A stretch of 64,000 nt of DNA from Larkinella sp. C7 (GTDB taxonomy: Bacteria > Bacteroidota > Bacteroidia > Cytophagales > Spirosomataceae): positions 124,001 to 188,000 of the forward strand of contig NZ_VBSL01000002.1 in NCBI RefSeq assembly GCF_006149005.1, written 5' to 3'. The notes under the pieces are model-generated. The model was not told where the DNA came from. It searched no databases and saw nothing but the letters and a program-made list of their open reading frames with translations. This document shows positions 7,552-15,077 of the stretch, piece after piece; the first letter of the stretch is position 1, and each line of letters begins with the position of its first letter. The translations under genes were made by a program, and so were the position numbers.

Positions 7552-9636
7552 CTAATACGCTCCATGATATTTGCGCAATCCCCACTCGGCACTGATCAGA
7601 ATGACGATCAGGAAAAACAACCAACGTAAATTGATGAGTTCGTTCAGTTCTTCATTGCTGCTCAGCCGTCCGGGTGGTTTGTTCTTCACCAGATCATCCG
7701 CCAGCGATGCCAGCGTCGACGCATTGTAGAAACGGCCACCGGTTTGCTGTGCCAGCTGCCGGAGCATCATATGGTCGGCGGTGGTGTTGATGGCTTCAAA
7801 CTGCTGCTCCCGCACGATGAATTCGCCACTGGCGGTTTCCGTCCGGCCGTTGAGTGAGGCTGTGGCGCGGAAACGATACACGCCCTCCGGCAAATTGCTC
7901 ACCTCAAACCGGGAATTGCTGCCGGTCGGTGTATAGTTAAAACTCCGCGGAACCGCCCGCTCGTTGGTGATTTCCAGCCGAACCGGCCGATCGAACAGCT
8001 TTTCGTAAATGTCGTTGTACATCTCGGTCTCGAACGTCACTTTCTCGCCCGCCAGAAATTCGTTCCGAATCGGATACACCCGCAGTTTCCGGCGGTCTTC
8101 CTTGATCGAAACCAATTGCATCACCTTCTGGATCAGCTCGTCCACCACGGCCTGGTTGTCGGTCAGGGCAAACTCTTCGAGACGCCATTCCCAAAATCCC
8201 TCCCCCGCCAGAACGGCGGCTTTGCGTGGCGTTGTGATGTTAATGGCCAACAACGGTTTGCTCGTCCGAACGCTTCCAACCTGCTGCCACAGCACCACTT
8301 CACTACCCGGCGACAGTTTGTAGTCGCCGAACGGAACCAGCATGGGCGGCAGTCGATCCAGCAGGGTCAGTTTCTGCGCATCCAGGTTCAGTTGCCGGAA
8401 ATCGGGATTAAACCGCCCAGTTACCTTGTCGGTCTGGCCACCACCCGCCACCACCTGAACCACCGGATTCAGGCCGTTAAACGATTGCAGGCCCGACTGA
8501 GTCCCCAGGATGAACAGCAGGGGCGTATTTTTTTGCATGACGCGCTGCACCACGGAAGCACCGGCATTCTGGTTATCCGGCAGTTGATGAAGAATCACCA
8601 GATCGTAGACTTTATCGGGAATCTCGGCGGTTCCGCCGTTCAGAATGCGGATGTCGAGCTCGTAGTTCTGGTTTTTCTCAATAATGCTGCGTAGGGCTTT
8701 CACGTCCGGGTGCGGACTCAGGGCCAGCAGCAGGATTTTCTCCTTGCCGTCGATGATGTCGATATACACATCCCGGCGGTTGTTGCGGGGCGTAAATTCG
8801 CCGTCCTGGGGCAGCACTTCGACGACGTAATGCTGCATGCCCTTCTGGTTCGAAAACGCCTGAAAAGTCAGTTGCTGAAAGGTTTCGGCCTGGCTGAAAT
8901 TGACGGTTTGCCGACTCAGTTCCTTGCCGTTCTGCCGCAACACCACGGTTCCGCTACGGCCCTGAAAACCGTAGCTGACCACATCGGCCTGAATCGGAAA
9001 CTGGTTGCCGAGGTAGGCGATTTTGTTGGCAACGGCGTCTTTCAGTTGTACATCGCGCTTCGGAATGGTGTCGCCCACGCCCACGGTGTGCAGGGCAAAA
9101 TTATACCGCCCAAACGTTGGCGAAAGCCCCTGGTTGGCAATACCGTCCGAAATCAGCACCACGTCGGTCAGGTTCCGGCCTTCGTAGGCATTCCGAATGC
9201 CACCCAGCAGGTTCGACAAGTCGGTGGTTCGCTGGGTGAACGGAATCGTTTTCAGGTCACCGGTTACCAGGCTGTCGCCCAGTGTTTGCACCGAAACGTC
9301 GATGTCGTCGCTCGTCAGCCGCTCGCGCAGTTGGTTGGCGGCTTCGAGGGCGCGGTCGAGTTGGGGTCTTCCGCCCACCATCATCGACTCCGAATTATCA
9401 ATCGCCAGAACCACTTTCGGTTTTTCGGTGATGGTCTGCGTACTGCGAATCAGCGGATTGAGCAGCAGAAAACACACGGTGCTGACCACCAGAAACCGGA
9501 ACGCGGCCAGGGAGAGATTCATCCGCTGGCTCCATCCGGAATTCCGCTGATACAACGCAAACGCATAGGCTGCTCCCACCGCCAGACACAGCAGCAACCA
9601 CCAGGGAGACGATTGGAAATAAAGTTCGGAGCGCAT
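7552..9636 (-). CDS. Membrane-anchored von Willebrand factor A domain protein
   Basis: 694 residues. Two N-terminal membrane helices (about 12-30 and 45-63) precede a vWA domain (about 73-250) with an intact metal-ion-dependent adhesion site: DNSES (DxSxS) at about 79-83 and VVLISDG further on. A long periplasmic region follows, with a class-I glutamine amidotransferase-like segment (about 300-400) and a beta-sandwich region, then a C-terminal membrane helix (NLRWLFFLIVILISAEWGLR). The layout matches large BatA/BatB-related 'VWA domain-containing' proteins of Bacteroidota. Its role is unknown. It follows fabG, separated only by heptamer hairpin b. Confidence 0.85.
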   Translation of the reverse strand: MRSELYFQSSPWWLLLCLAVGAAYAFALYQRNSGWSQRMNLSLAAFRFLVVSTVCFLLLNPLIRSTQTITEKPKVVLAIDNSESMMVGGRPQLDRALEAANQLRERLTSDDIDVSVQTLGDSLVTGDLKTIPFTQRTTDLSNLLGGIRNAYEGRNLTDVVLISDGIANQGLSPTFGRYNFALHTVGVGDTIPKRDVQLKDAVANKIAYLGNQFPIQADVVSYGFQGRSGTVVLRQNGKELSRQTVNFSQAETFQQLTFQAFSNQKGMQHYVVEVLPQDGEFTPRNNRRDVYIDIIDGKEKILLLALSPHPDVKALRSIIEKNQNYELDIRILNGGTAEIPDKVYDLVILHQLPDNQNAGASVVQRVMQKNTPLLFILGTQSGLQSFNGLNPVVQVVAGGGQTDKVTGRFNPDFRQLNLDAQKLTLLDRLPPMLVPFGDYKLSPGSEVVLWQQVGSVRTSKPLLAINITTPRKAAVLAGEGFWEWRLEEFALTDNQAVVDELIQKVMQLVSIKEDRRKLRVYPIRNEFLAGEKVTFETEMYNDIYEKLFDRPVRLEITNERAVPRSFNYTPTGSNSRFEVSNLPEGVYRFRATASLNGRTETASGEFIVREQQFEAINTTADHMMLRQLAQQTGGRFYNASTLASLADDLVKNKPPGRLSSNEELNELINLRWLFFLIVILISAEWGLRKYHGAY

Positions 9637-9642
9637 CTTTTT

Positions 9643-9728
9643 GAGTTATGAGTTAAGAGTTATGAATTAAGAGCTAAAAAGCGTGCGTTAGCCAACTCAT
9701 CACTCTTCACTCATCACTCTTAACTAAA
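9643..9728. repeat. Intergenic hairpin with heptamer-built arms (site b)
   Basis: The left half (9643-9677) is five 7-base units such as GAGTTAT and GAGTTAA. The right half (about 9695-9727) is built of units such as ACTCATC and ACTCTTC, so the arms are imperfectly complementary. It occupies almost the whole gap between the fabG stop (9731) and the vWA start (9636). Confidence 0.7.
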
Positions 9729-9730
9729 TA

Positions 9731-10477
9731 TTAAGTAAGCATTCCCCCGTCCACCTGCAGCACCTGGCCGGTGATGTAGCGGGAAAGGTCGGAAGCCAGG
9801 AAAACGGCGCAGTCGGCAACTTCTTCCGGTTGTCCACCGCGCCGGAGCGGGATCGACTGCTTCCATTCTTCTACGGCTTTTTCGTTGATTTCGCCGGTCA
9901 TTTCGGTTTCGATAAAACCGGGTGCAATGGCATTCGAACGAATGTTGCGGGAACCCAGTTCCAGCGCGACCGATTTGGTAAACCCGATTATACCGGCTTT
10001 GGAAGCGGCATAATTGGCCTGACCAGCGTTACCCCGAATCCCGACCACGGAGGTCAGGTTGATGATGGAGCCTTTTTTGGCTTTCATCATCGGTTTGATC
10101 ACGGCTTTGGTCAGGTTAAAGACTGACTTAAGATTAACGTTGATAACGACATCCCATTGTTCTTCGCTCATCCGCATCAGCAGGCCGTCGCGGGTAATGC
10201 CGGCATTGTTGACAACGGCATCAATGGTGCCAAAGTCGGTAATGATCTGGTTCGCCAGTTCTTCGGCGGCTTTGTAATCCGAAGCATCGGAACGATAGCC
10301 CTTTACCCTGACCCCAAAAGCCGCCAGTTCGGCTTCCAGCGCCTGCCCTTTTTCAACGCTGGAGAGGTACGTAAACGCGATATCGGCGCCCTCCTGGGCA
10401 AAACGAATGGCAATGGCCCGACCGATGCCCCTGGAGGCTCCGGTTATCAATGCAACTTTTCCTTGAAGTAAACTCAT
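9731..10477 (-). CDS. fabG: 3-oxoacyl-[acyl-carrier-protein] reductase
   Basis: 248 residues, normal FabG length. The NADPH-binding motif TGASRGIG is at residues 12-19, NNAG at 90-93, and the catalytic set is N115, S143, Y156 and K160 (YAASK). The C-terminus ends GQVLQVDGGMLT, typical of FabG of fatty acid synthesis. It reduces 3-ketoacyl-ACP to 3-hydroxyacyl-ACP in the FASII cycle. No other fab genes are adjacent, so assignment to the main FASII enzyme rather than another SDR rests on overall similarity. A TAnnTTTG promoter box is at 10518-10525. Confidence 0.93.
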   Translation of the reverse strand: MSLLQGKVALITGASRGIGRAIAIRFAQEGADIAFTYLSSVEKGQALEAELAAFGVRVKGYRSDASDYKAAEELANQIITDFGTIDAVVNNAGITRDGLLMRMSEEQWDVVINVNLKSVFNLTKAVIKPMMKAKKGSIINLTSVVGIRGNAGQANYAASKAGIIGFTKSVALELGSRNIRSNAIAPGFIETEMTGEINEKAVEEWKQSIPLRRGGQPEEVADCAVFLASDLSRYITGQVLQVDGGMLT

Positions 10478-10517
10478 GGAGTAAAATGTAAGTAACGAGG
10501 CTTTGTAAGATTGGCCG

Positions 10518-10525
10518 CAAAAATA
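10518..10525 (-). promoter_or_regulatory. Predicted -7 box for fabG
   Basis: The minus strand reads TATTTTTG, matching TAnnTTTG, about 40 bases before the fabG start. It is back to back with a plus-strand box at 10550, forming a divergent promoter region. Confidence 0.5.
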
Positions 10526-10549
10526 GTAGTATATATTCGATCATCCGAC

Positions 10550-10557
10550 TACTTTTG
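10550..10557 (+). promoter_or_regulatory. Predicted -7 box for the phosphodiesterase gene
   Basis: TACTTTTG matches the TAnnTTTG consensus. Transcription from here would give a leader of about 110 bases before the ATG at 10676. It makes the upstream part of the open frame (from 10511) unlikely to be translated in full. Confidence 0.5.
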
Positions 10558-10675
10558 CCCGAAACGTTGCAAAGAGTCGCATCAGCGATTTATTTTCCAC
10601 TGCAAACGGGAAAGAAAATCCAATTTCTGTTGCGAAACGGATCCCTGTCCCTTCACCGAACATTCTCTCATCATT

Positions 10676-11449
10676 ATGGCAAGGTTTATATGTATCTGTT
10701 TGATCGTTTGTTGGAGTCAATGGAGTGTTGCCCAGAAAGTTCACGCCCACAACGATTACGAAAAACCGGAGCCGTTAACGGCCGCAATCCGCAGTCAGGC
10801 CGGTTCCATTGAAGCCGACGTTTTTCTGGTTGACGGTAAGTTAATGGTTGCCCATGATAAATCCCAAATTCAGCCGGGCCGAACGCTGGATTCGCTCTAT
10901 TTAAAGCCCATTGCCACCCTGTTCGGGCAAAACAAAAGCCGCCAGTCGGCCAATGGCTCGGTGAGCAAAGACCGCAAATATACGTTTCAGTTACTGGTCG
11001 ATCTGAAGGATAACGGCGTGGAAGCCATTGAACAGTTGCAGAAAGCCGTGGCGCCCTACCGCACCTGCTTCGACCGGGCCATGAATCCGATGGCCATTCA
11101 ACTGGTGGTCAGCGGCAGCCGTCCGCCCATTGCCAACTGGATCGACTACCCCGCCTACATCCTGTTCGACGGACGGCCCAGTGAATTATACGACGATGAA
11201 ACGATCAAACACGTCGCCCTTTTCAGCGACACCTTTCAAACCTATTCCCGCTGGAACGGCGAGGGCGAAATGCCAGACAAGGACCGGGAAACGCTGAAAC
11301 GGTTTATCAAACGGGCGCACGCTCAGGACAAACCCATCCGGTTCTGGGCCGCTCCCGACAATGCCAATTCCTGGAAACAACTGGCCAAGATTGGGGTCGA
11401 TTACATCAATACCGATAAAGTGGAGGAGTGTGCCCAGGCGTTGAAGTAA
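10676..11449 (+). CDS. Secreted GDPD/PI-PLC-like phosphodiesterase (AIM6-like)
   Basis: 257 residues from the ATG at 10676. The open frame continues upstream without a signal, whereas this start gives a signal peptide MARFICICLIVCWSQWSVAQ. The mature protein begins KVHAHNDYEKPEPL. HAHNDY is characteristic of a PLC-like phosphodiesterase superfamily branch related to yeast Aim6. Probable active-site residues are H23 and H25, E47 and D49 (EADV), and H60. The C-terminus (RFWAAPDN...DYINTDK) closes the TIM barrel as in GDPD proteins. The substrate is unknown, presumably a phosphodiester outside the cytoplasm. Confidence 0.82.
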   Translation: MARFICICLIVCWSQWSVAQKVHAHNDYEKPEPLTAAIRSQAGSIEADVFLVDGKLMVAHDKSQIQPGRTLDSLYLKPIATLFGQNKSRQSANGSVSKDRKYTFQLLVDLKDNGVEAIEQLQKAVAPYRTCFDRAMNPMAIQLVVSGSRPPIANWIDYPAYILFDGRPSELYDDETIKHVALFSDTFQTYSRWNGEGEMPDKDRETLKRFIKRAHAQDKPIRFWAAPDNANSWKQLAKIGVDYINTDKVEECAQALK

Positions 11450-11466
11450 ACGCCTGGTTGTGTTTT
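11434..11466 (+). terminator. Terminator hairpin overlapping the phosphodiesterase stop codon
   Basis: CCAGGCG (11434-11440) pairs with CGCCTGG (11451-11457), and a T-rich stretch follows. The stem brackets the stop codon at 11447-11449. The convergent outer-membrane gene ends at 11467. Confidence 0.55.
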
Positions 11467-12612
11467 CTAATCAAAAACGTAGTTGATGGTGAATCCGGGT
11501 TGTAATGAGGCCGAAAAATTGCCCGACCATACTTTAACCTTTGCATTTTCAGGGTAAAAAGTGCGATTGAATGAAATCTGGCCTAACAAAGCCTCCACGA
11601 TAAAGCGGTCACCCAACATATATGCCAAACCTGCACGAGCTCCAATCCCGGCATCCTGTTGGGTAACCCCTTTATCTCCGTCCGAATTGCTCCTTATGGC
11701 CTTGTATGTTAGATTCCCATCGATGAAAGGTCGAAGTCGATTTTCTGTTATATATTTTTTCAGATACGGATTAAAGCCATACTGATAGATTGCCCCGTTT
11801 TTATTCCAGGAAACACCCAAGGGCAGTGAAAATCCAAGCAAAATGTTCTTTTTGACAAACCAGCCTGCTGATGGGCTGATTATGAAGGTATTCGACCGCT
11901 CTTCCAGCGCATTCTGCGTATTTGGTCTACTACCCTGTGTGTCAAATTCGAAACTTCCACCGACGATTCTCTTTCCCTTATTGGTTTGCGGAGCATCACT
12001 TTTTTCAAATCCAGAACGCTTATTTACCGAGGTCAAAACAACTAATCCGAGACTAAATCCATTGACTACCAAAGAAAATGAACCAGAACTTGCAGTCGCT
12101 TCAAGACCAATTCGGTCAGTTAGGTAATAATTTGCCCCAACCTGAGTAAAGGGCTTTACAGCAAAGAAATTTTTGTCTGGATCTGTAGAAGCAGTTGCTT
12201 CTTTGAAGGAAATAGTAGTATTGCTATAGTCGATTGACAGTCCTCCACCCAAAAAAACACGCCATTTTTCCTTTCCCCAATATCGACGAATATACCCACC
12301 CATTCCGGCCAAAAATCCATTCTGAGCAAAATAATCAGGCGAAGCTGGTACCGTTGAGTTGGCAACACCTCTTGCCCATGACAGTCTTAAATCACCGCCA
12401 ACCTGCCAATTCTCCTTAAAAAATAAGCCCCGGCTAATCGAAACATTGCTATTTAGAATATATGTTTTTCCCTTGAGACTATTTTGGTTGGACTTAATTG
12501 AAAGATTATTAAAACCAAGACTTCCCGACCAGAACCCCTGGCCCTTTTCCGTTTGTCCTACTGCGAGTGTGGAAATCAAACACAAACTAGCTATCAGTAC
12601 ATAATTTTTCAT
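11467..12612 (-). CDS. Outer-membrane beta-barrel protein with duplicated barrel (AT-rich paralogue)
   Basis: 381 residues with a signal peptide (MKNYVLIASLCLISTLAVGQ). The mature part consists of two related halves. Each has a motif of the form FFxxNxxxGxxLxxxW (LFFKENWQVGGDLRLSW; FFVKKNILLGFSLPLGVSW) followed by a YLKKY/YIRRYWG-type segment and glycine-rich strands. It ends with a hydrophobic strand and aromatic residues (FTINYVFD), usual for barrels. It is a paralogue of the protein at 13777-14925, sharing layout and the TEKGQGFWSG/TEPGRALWSG start. Composition is clearly AT-richer than the neighbours (about 37-45% GC in sampled lines). The function is unknown. Confidence 0.8.
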   Translation of the reverse strand: MKNYVLIASLCLISTLAVGQTEKGQGFWSGSLGFNNLSIKSNQNSLKGKTYILNSNVSISRGLFFKENWQVGGDLRLSWARGVANSTVPASPDYFAQNGFLAGMGGYIRRYWGKEKWRVFLGGGLSIDYSNTTISFKEATASTDPDKNFFAVKPFTQVGANYYLTDRIGLEATASSGSFSLVVNGFSLGLVVLTSVNKRSGFEKSDAPQTNKGKRIVGGSFEFDTQGSRPNTQNALEERSNTFIISPSAGWFVKKNILLGFSLPLGVSWNKNGAIYQYGFNPYLKKYITENRLRPFIDGNLTYKAIRSNSDGDKGVTQQDAGIGARAGLAYMLGDRFIVEALLGQISFNRTFYPENAKVKVWSGNFSASLQPGFTINYVFD

Positions 12613-12802
12613 GTTGCGGTGGTTTATCCGGAAAAGATAAAGGGATTCACTGACATATGTATAAAATTGCCTCGTTAAAAATAGTTAAGATCACTTTGAC
12701 TGCTTTTACCTGATTTCTACCCGGTATTCTCCCGAATTTGCCAGTTGTCAGCCAATAGCCACCCGTTATTCATTGGTTTTAAATTCTACGGCAACGGAGC
12801 AC

Positions 12803-12810
12803 TATTTTTG
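12803..12810 (+). promoter_or_regulatory. Predicted -7 box for the alpha/beta hydrolase gene
   Basis: TATTTTTG matches TAnnTTTG about 32 bases before the ATG at 12842. It falls inside the longer open frame starting at 12773 and so supports the shorter start. Confidence 0.55.
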
Positions 12811-12841
12811 TTCCTTGACGCACACTCCAGCCAGAGTTAAT

Positions 12842-13765
12842 ATGCAACCACCCCGTCGTTCAACGTTTAAAAGCCCAGCCGAAGCCACTTTTTTTCTGGA
12901 AGACTGGAACCAGCAGGTGGAAGCCCTGAATGGGTTTAGGTACAAGCGGTTTACGGTTTCCACGTCGTTCGGCAACACCCGGATTTGGGGGGCCAATACG
13001 CATTGGCAGGACGCACCGACGATGGTGTTTTTTCCGGGTGCCCGGACCTGCGGCCTGTTCTGGGATCTGGACAATGCGTTGCAGCCTTTCCGCGAAACGT
13101 ACCGGTATTTTCTGGTTGATGTCAATGGACAGCCCAGCCTGAGCGATGGGCAAAGTCCCGGCGTAAAAACCAACGAGTATGGGATATGGGCGACCGAACT
13201 ACTCGACGGGCTGGGTTTGAAGACAACGACCCTTGCGGGAGCTTCACTCGGTGGACTGATCTGTCTGAAGCTCTGCCTGGAATCTCCGGAACGGATCAAC
13301 AAGGCCATTCTGATCAATCCGGCGGGTATTCAGTCCTTTTCAACCTCAATCCGAAATCTCTACTACAACCTGCTGCCGATGGTGTTTCCGACACCGGGCA
13401 ATTTGAACAAGTTCCTGGATAAGGCCATTTTCTGTCCTCCAAACCACACGGTTCCGCCCGCTTATCGACAACTTGTCAGCGATTACCTCCTGTATGCACT
13501 GGTGAACCACCGGTTTCGGGGCGACTATCCGGCTCCCCTCAGGAAAGAAGAGTTGCATCGGATTACCACAGACATTTACCTGATTCTGGGCGAAAACGAC
13601 CCGCTCTTCCCGCCCGACGAAACCATTCGGCTGGCCGAAGAGCACATTCTGACGCTACAGAATAGCGAGGTTTTACGCCACACCGGCCACGGTATCGAAA
13701 CGTCCAAAGAAGCGATTGATCTGTTGTATCAACTCGTTAGTAAAACCGTTTGCAAACCCTTTTAA
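12842..13765 (+). CDS. Alpha/beta hydrolase
   Basis: 307 residues from the ATG at 12842. The upstream extension is rejected because the predicted promoter lies within it. The nucleophile elbow is LAGASLGG (Ser135), the acid is probably Asp253 (GENDPLFP), and the base is His283 (HTGHGIE), the full alpha/beta hydrolase triad in order. An oxyanion-hole region precedes it (FFPGARTCGLFWD). There is no signal peptide, so it is likely cytoplasmic. The fold gives no substrate. It lies between two paralogous outer-membrane protein genes on the opposite strand and ends 11 bases from the second. Confidence 0.88.
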   Translation: MQPPRRSTFKSPAEATFFLEDWNQQVEALNGFRYKRFTVSTSFGNTRIWGANTHWQDAPTMVFFPGARTCGLFWDLDNALQPFRETYRYFLVDVNGQPSLSDGQSPGVKTNEYGIWATELLDGLGLKTTTLAGASLGGLICLKLCLESPERINKAILINPAGIQSFSTSIRNLYYNLLPMVFPTPGNLNKFLDKAIFCPPNHTVPPAYRQLVSDYLLYALVNHRFRGDYPAPLRKEELHRITTDIYLILGENDPLFPPDETIRLAEEHILTLQNSEVLRHTGHGIETSKEAIDLLYQLVSKTVCKPF

Positions 13766-13776
13766 ACCGCCGGTTT

Positions 13777-14925
13777 CTAAAAAACGTACTGAACCGTAAA
13801 AGCCGGTGAGGTGGTCACCTGCAACCCCTGCAGCCACAGCCCGTTTTTCAACTCATTGTTTTGCGTCTGCTTGCTGACATTAAGGTTTAGCAGGTTGGCT
13901 TCGGCAATGAAATTCTGCCCGATCAGGTAGGCTAACCCGGCATTGAGTGTTCCCCCGGCGGTGTGGTTAATTTGTTCTTTCGGAAAAGGGTCCTGCTTAA
14001 AAGAATAGGCGGAATACGTGAACGTAGCTCCGACATACGGACGGAGCCGGGTGTTGGACAGGTAGGCCCGAACGTACGGTGCAAAGCCCAGGCTGGTTTC
14101 GCTGGTGGAGTTGGCTCCCTGGTTCTTGCTCCAGGTGATGGGAACCGAAAGACCTACTAAAAAATTATTGGCGACAAAAAAACCAAATGCCGGAGCAGCA
14201 ATCAAGCTTTGGGATTCAAAAGTCCGAAGGTTTACGTCTTCTTTCGATCCCGAAAACACCACACTCGCCCCAACCGTAAACCGCCCGGCGCGGGCCTGGG
14301 AGCCAACCGTCGGAGGTGTTGCCGCCTGAATGTCCCGTTCCGACCGCGTCCGGCCGGTCATATAGATCAACCCTGCCGTTAACCCGCTAAACGTGAAAGG
14401 GAAAATGGTGCTGTTGGTCGAAACTTCCATCCCCCAGCGACCATCCAGAAAATAGACGCCCCCGATCTGAGTGAAGGGCGAAACCTGGTAGGTATTCGTA
14501 CGGTTTTCGCTCCGGATGCTTGTTGTGGCATCATACACTTCCTGGCGGTACTGATCAAGACTGCCGCCGATACCGCCCCCGGCATAAATTCGCCAGTTGT
14601 TGGTGCCCCAGTATTTTCGAACAAAAGCCGACAAACCGCCCCTCGTATACTGCTGGTTGAGCGGAATGGTATTGGCATTCACCTGTTTGTAATGAGAACC
14701 GCTGACAGCCAGCCCCAGCATCCAGTTGTTTTGCAGAAAAACACCGTGGTTGATGGAAAAATTGAGTTGAGGACTACGCCGGGTATATCCATTAGGGTAT
14801 TCTCCCGCGAGTTGTGTGGTATTGATTTGCAGATTACCGCTCCAGAGAGCCCGGCCCGGCTCCGTTTGGGCAAACGAGAGTTGGATGAAAAGAAGGCAAG
14901 AAGACAGCGTAGCCGTGAGTTTCAT
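13777..14925 (-). CDS. Outer-membrane beta-barrel protein with duplicated barrel
   Basis: 382 residues from the ATG at 14925, which starts a signal peptide (MKLTATLSSCLLFIQLSFAQ). The upstream extension to 14997 has no such feature. Two internally related halves of about 190 residues are visible: FLQNNWMLGLAVSGSHYK...FVRKYWGTNNWRIYAGGG in the first and FFVANNFLVGLSVPITWSK...YVRAYLSNTRLRPYVGAT in the second. It ends with a barrel-type C-terminal strand (FTVQYVF). It is a paralogue of the protein at 11467-12612 but with composition like the rest of the window. The function is unknown; presumably it sits in the outer membrane. Confidence 0.82.
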   Translation of the reverse strand: MKLTATLSSCLLFIQLSFAQTEPGRALWSGNLQINTTQLAGEYPNGYTRRSPQLNFSINHGVFLQNNWMLGLAVSGSHYKQVNANTIPLNQQYTRGGLSAFVRKYWGTNNWRIYAGGGIGGSLDQYRQEVYDATTSIRSENRTNTYQVSPFTQIGGVYFLDGRWGMEVSTNSTIFPFTFSGLTAGLIYMTGRTRSERDIQAATPPTVGSQARAGRFTVGASVVFSGSKEDVNLRTFESQSLIAAPAFGFFVANNFLVGLSVPITWSKNQGANSTSETSLGFAPYVRAYLSNTRLRPYVGATFTYSAYSFKQDPFPKEQINHTAGGTLNAGLAYLIGQNFIAEANLLNLNVSKQTQNNELKNGLWLQGLQVTTSPAFTVQYVF

Positions 14926-15017
14926 AAGAAGTTGAGTTACGGGAAGAATAGAGCAATAATAATACCGGTTCAACATTCCCAAACCAATCCGCTGCAATTC
15001 CCATCAACTTCAAAAAA

Positions 15018-15045
15018 AATAGGCTGAACTTGTGTTCAGCCTATT
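15018..15045 (-). terminator. Rho-independent terminator of clpC
   Basis: A perfect 12-bp stem (15018-15029 with 15034-15045, sequence AATAGGCTGAAC and its complement) has a 4-base loop. On the minus strand it is followed directly by a run of T. It lies 33 bases after the clpC stop. Confidence 0.9.
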
Positions 15046-15077
15046 CGAAATTGTATCTTAATTGTTCTTAATTCGAC

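Noticed and set aside
8710-9651. A 313-residue plus-strand frame opposite the vWA gene, and similarly 15249-16400 opposite clpC and 47799-48716 opposite the barrel gene
   Set aside because: GC-rich coding sequence often leaves a long antisense frame open; none has a signal, motif or start context.
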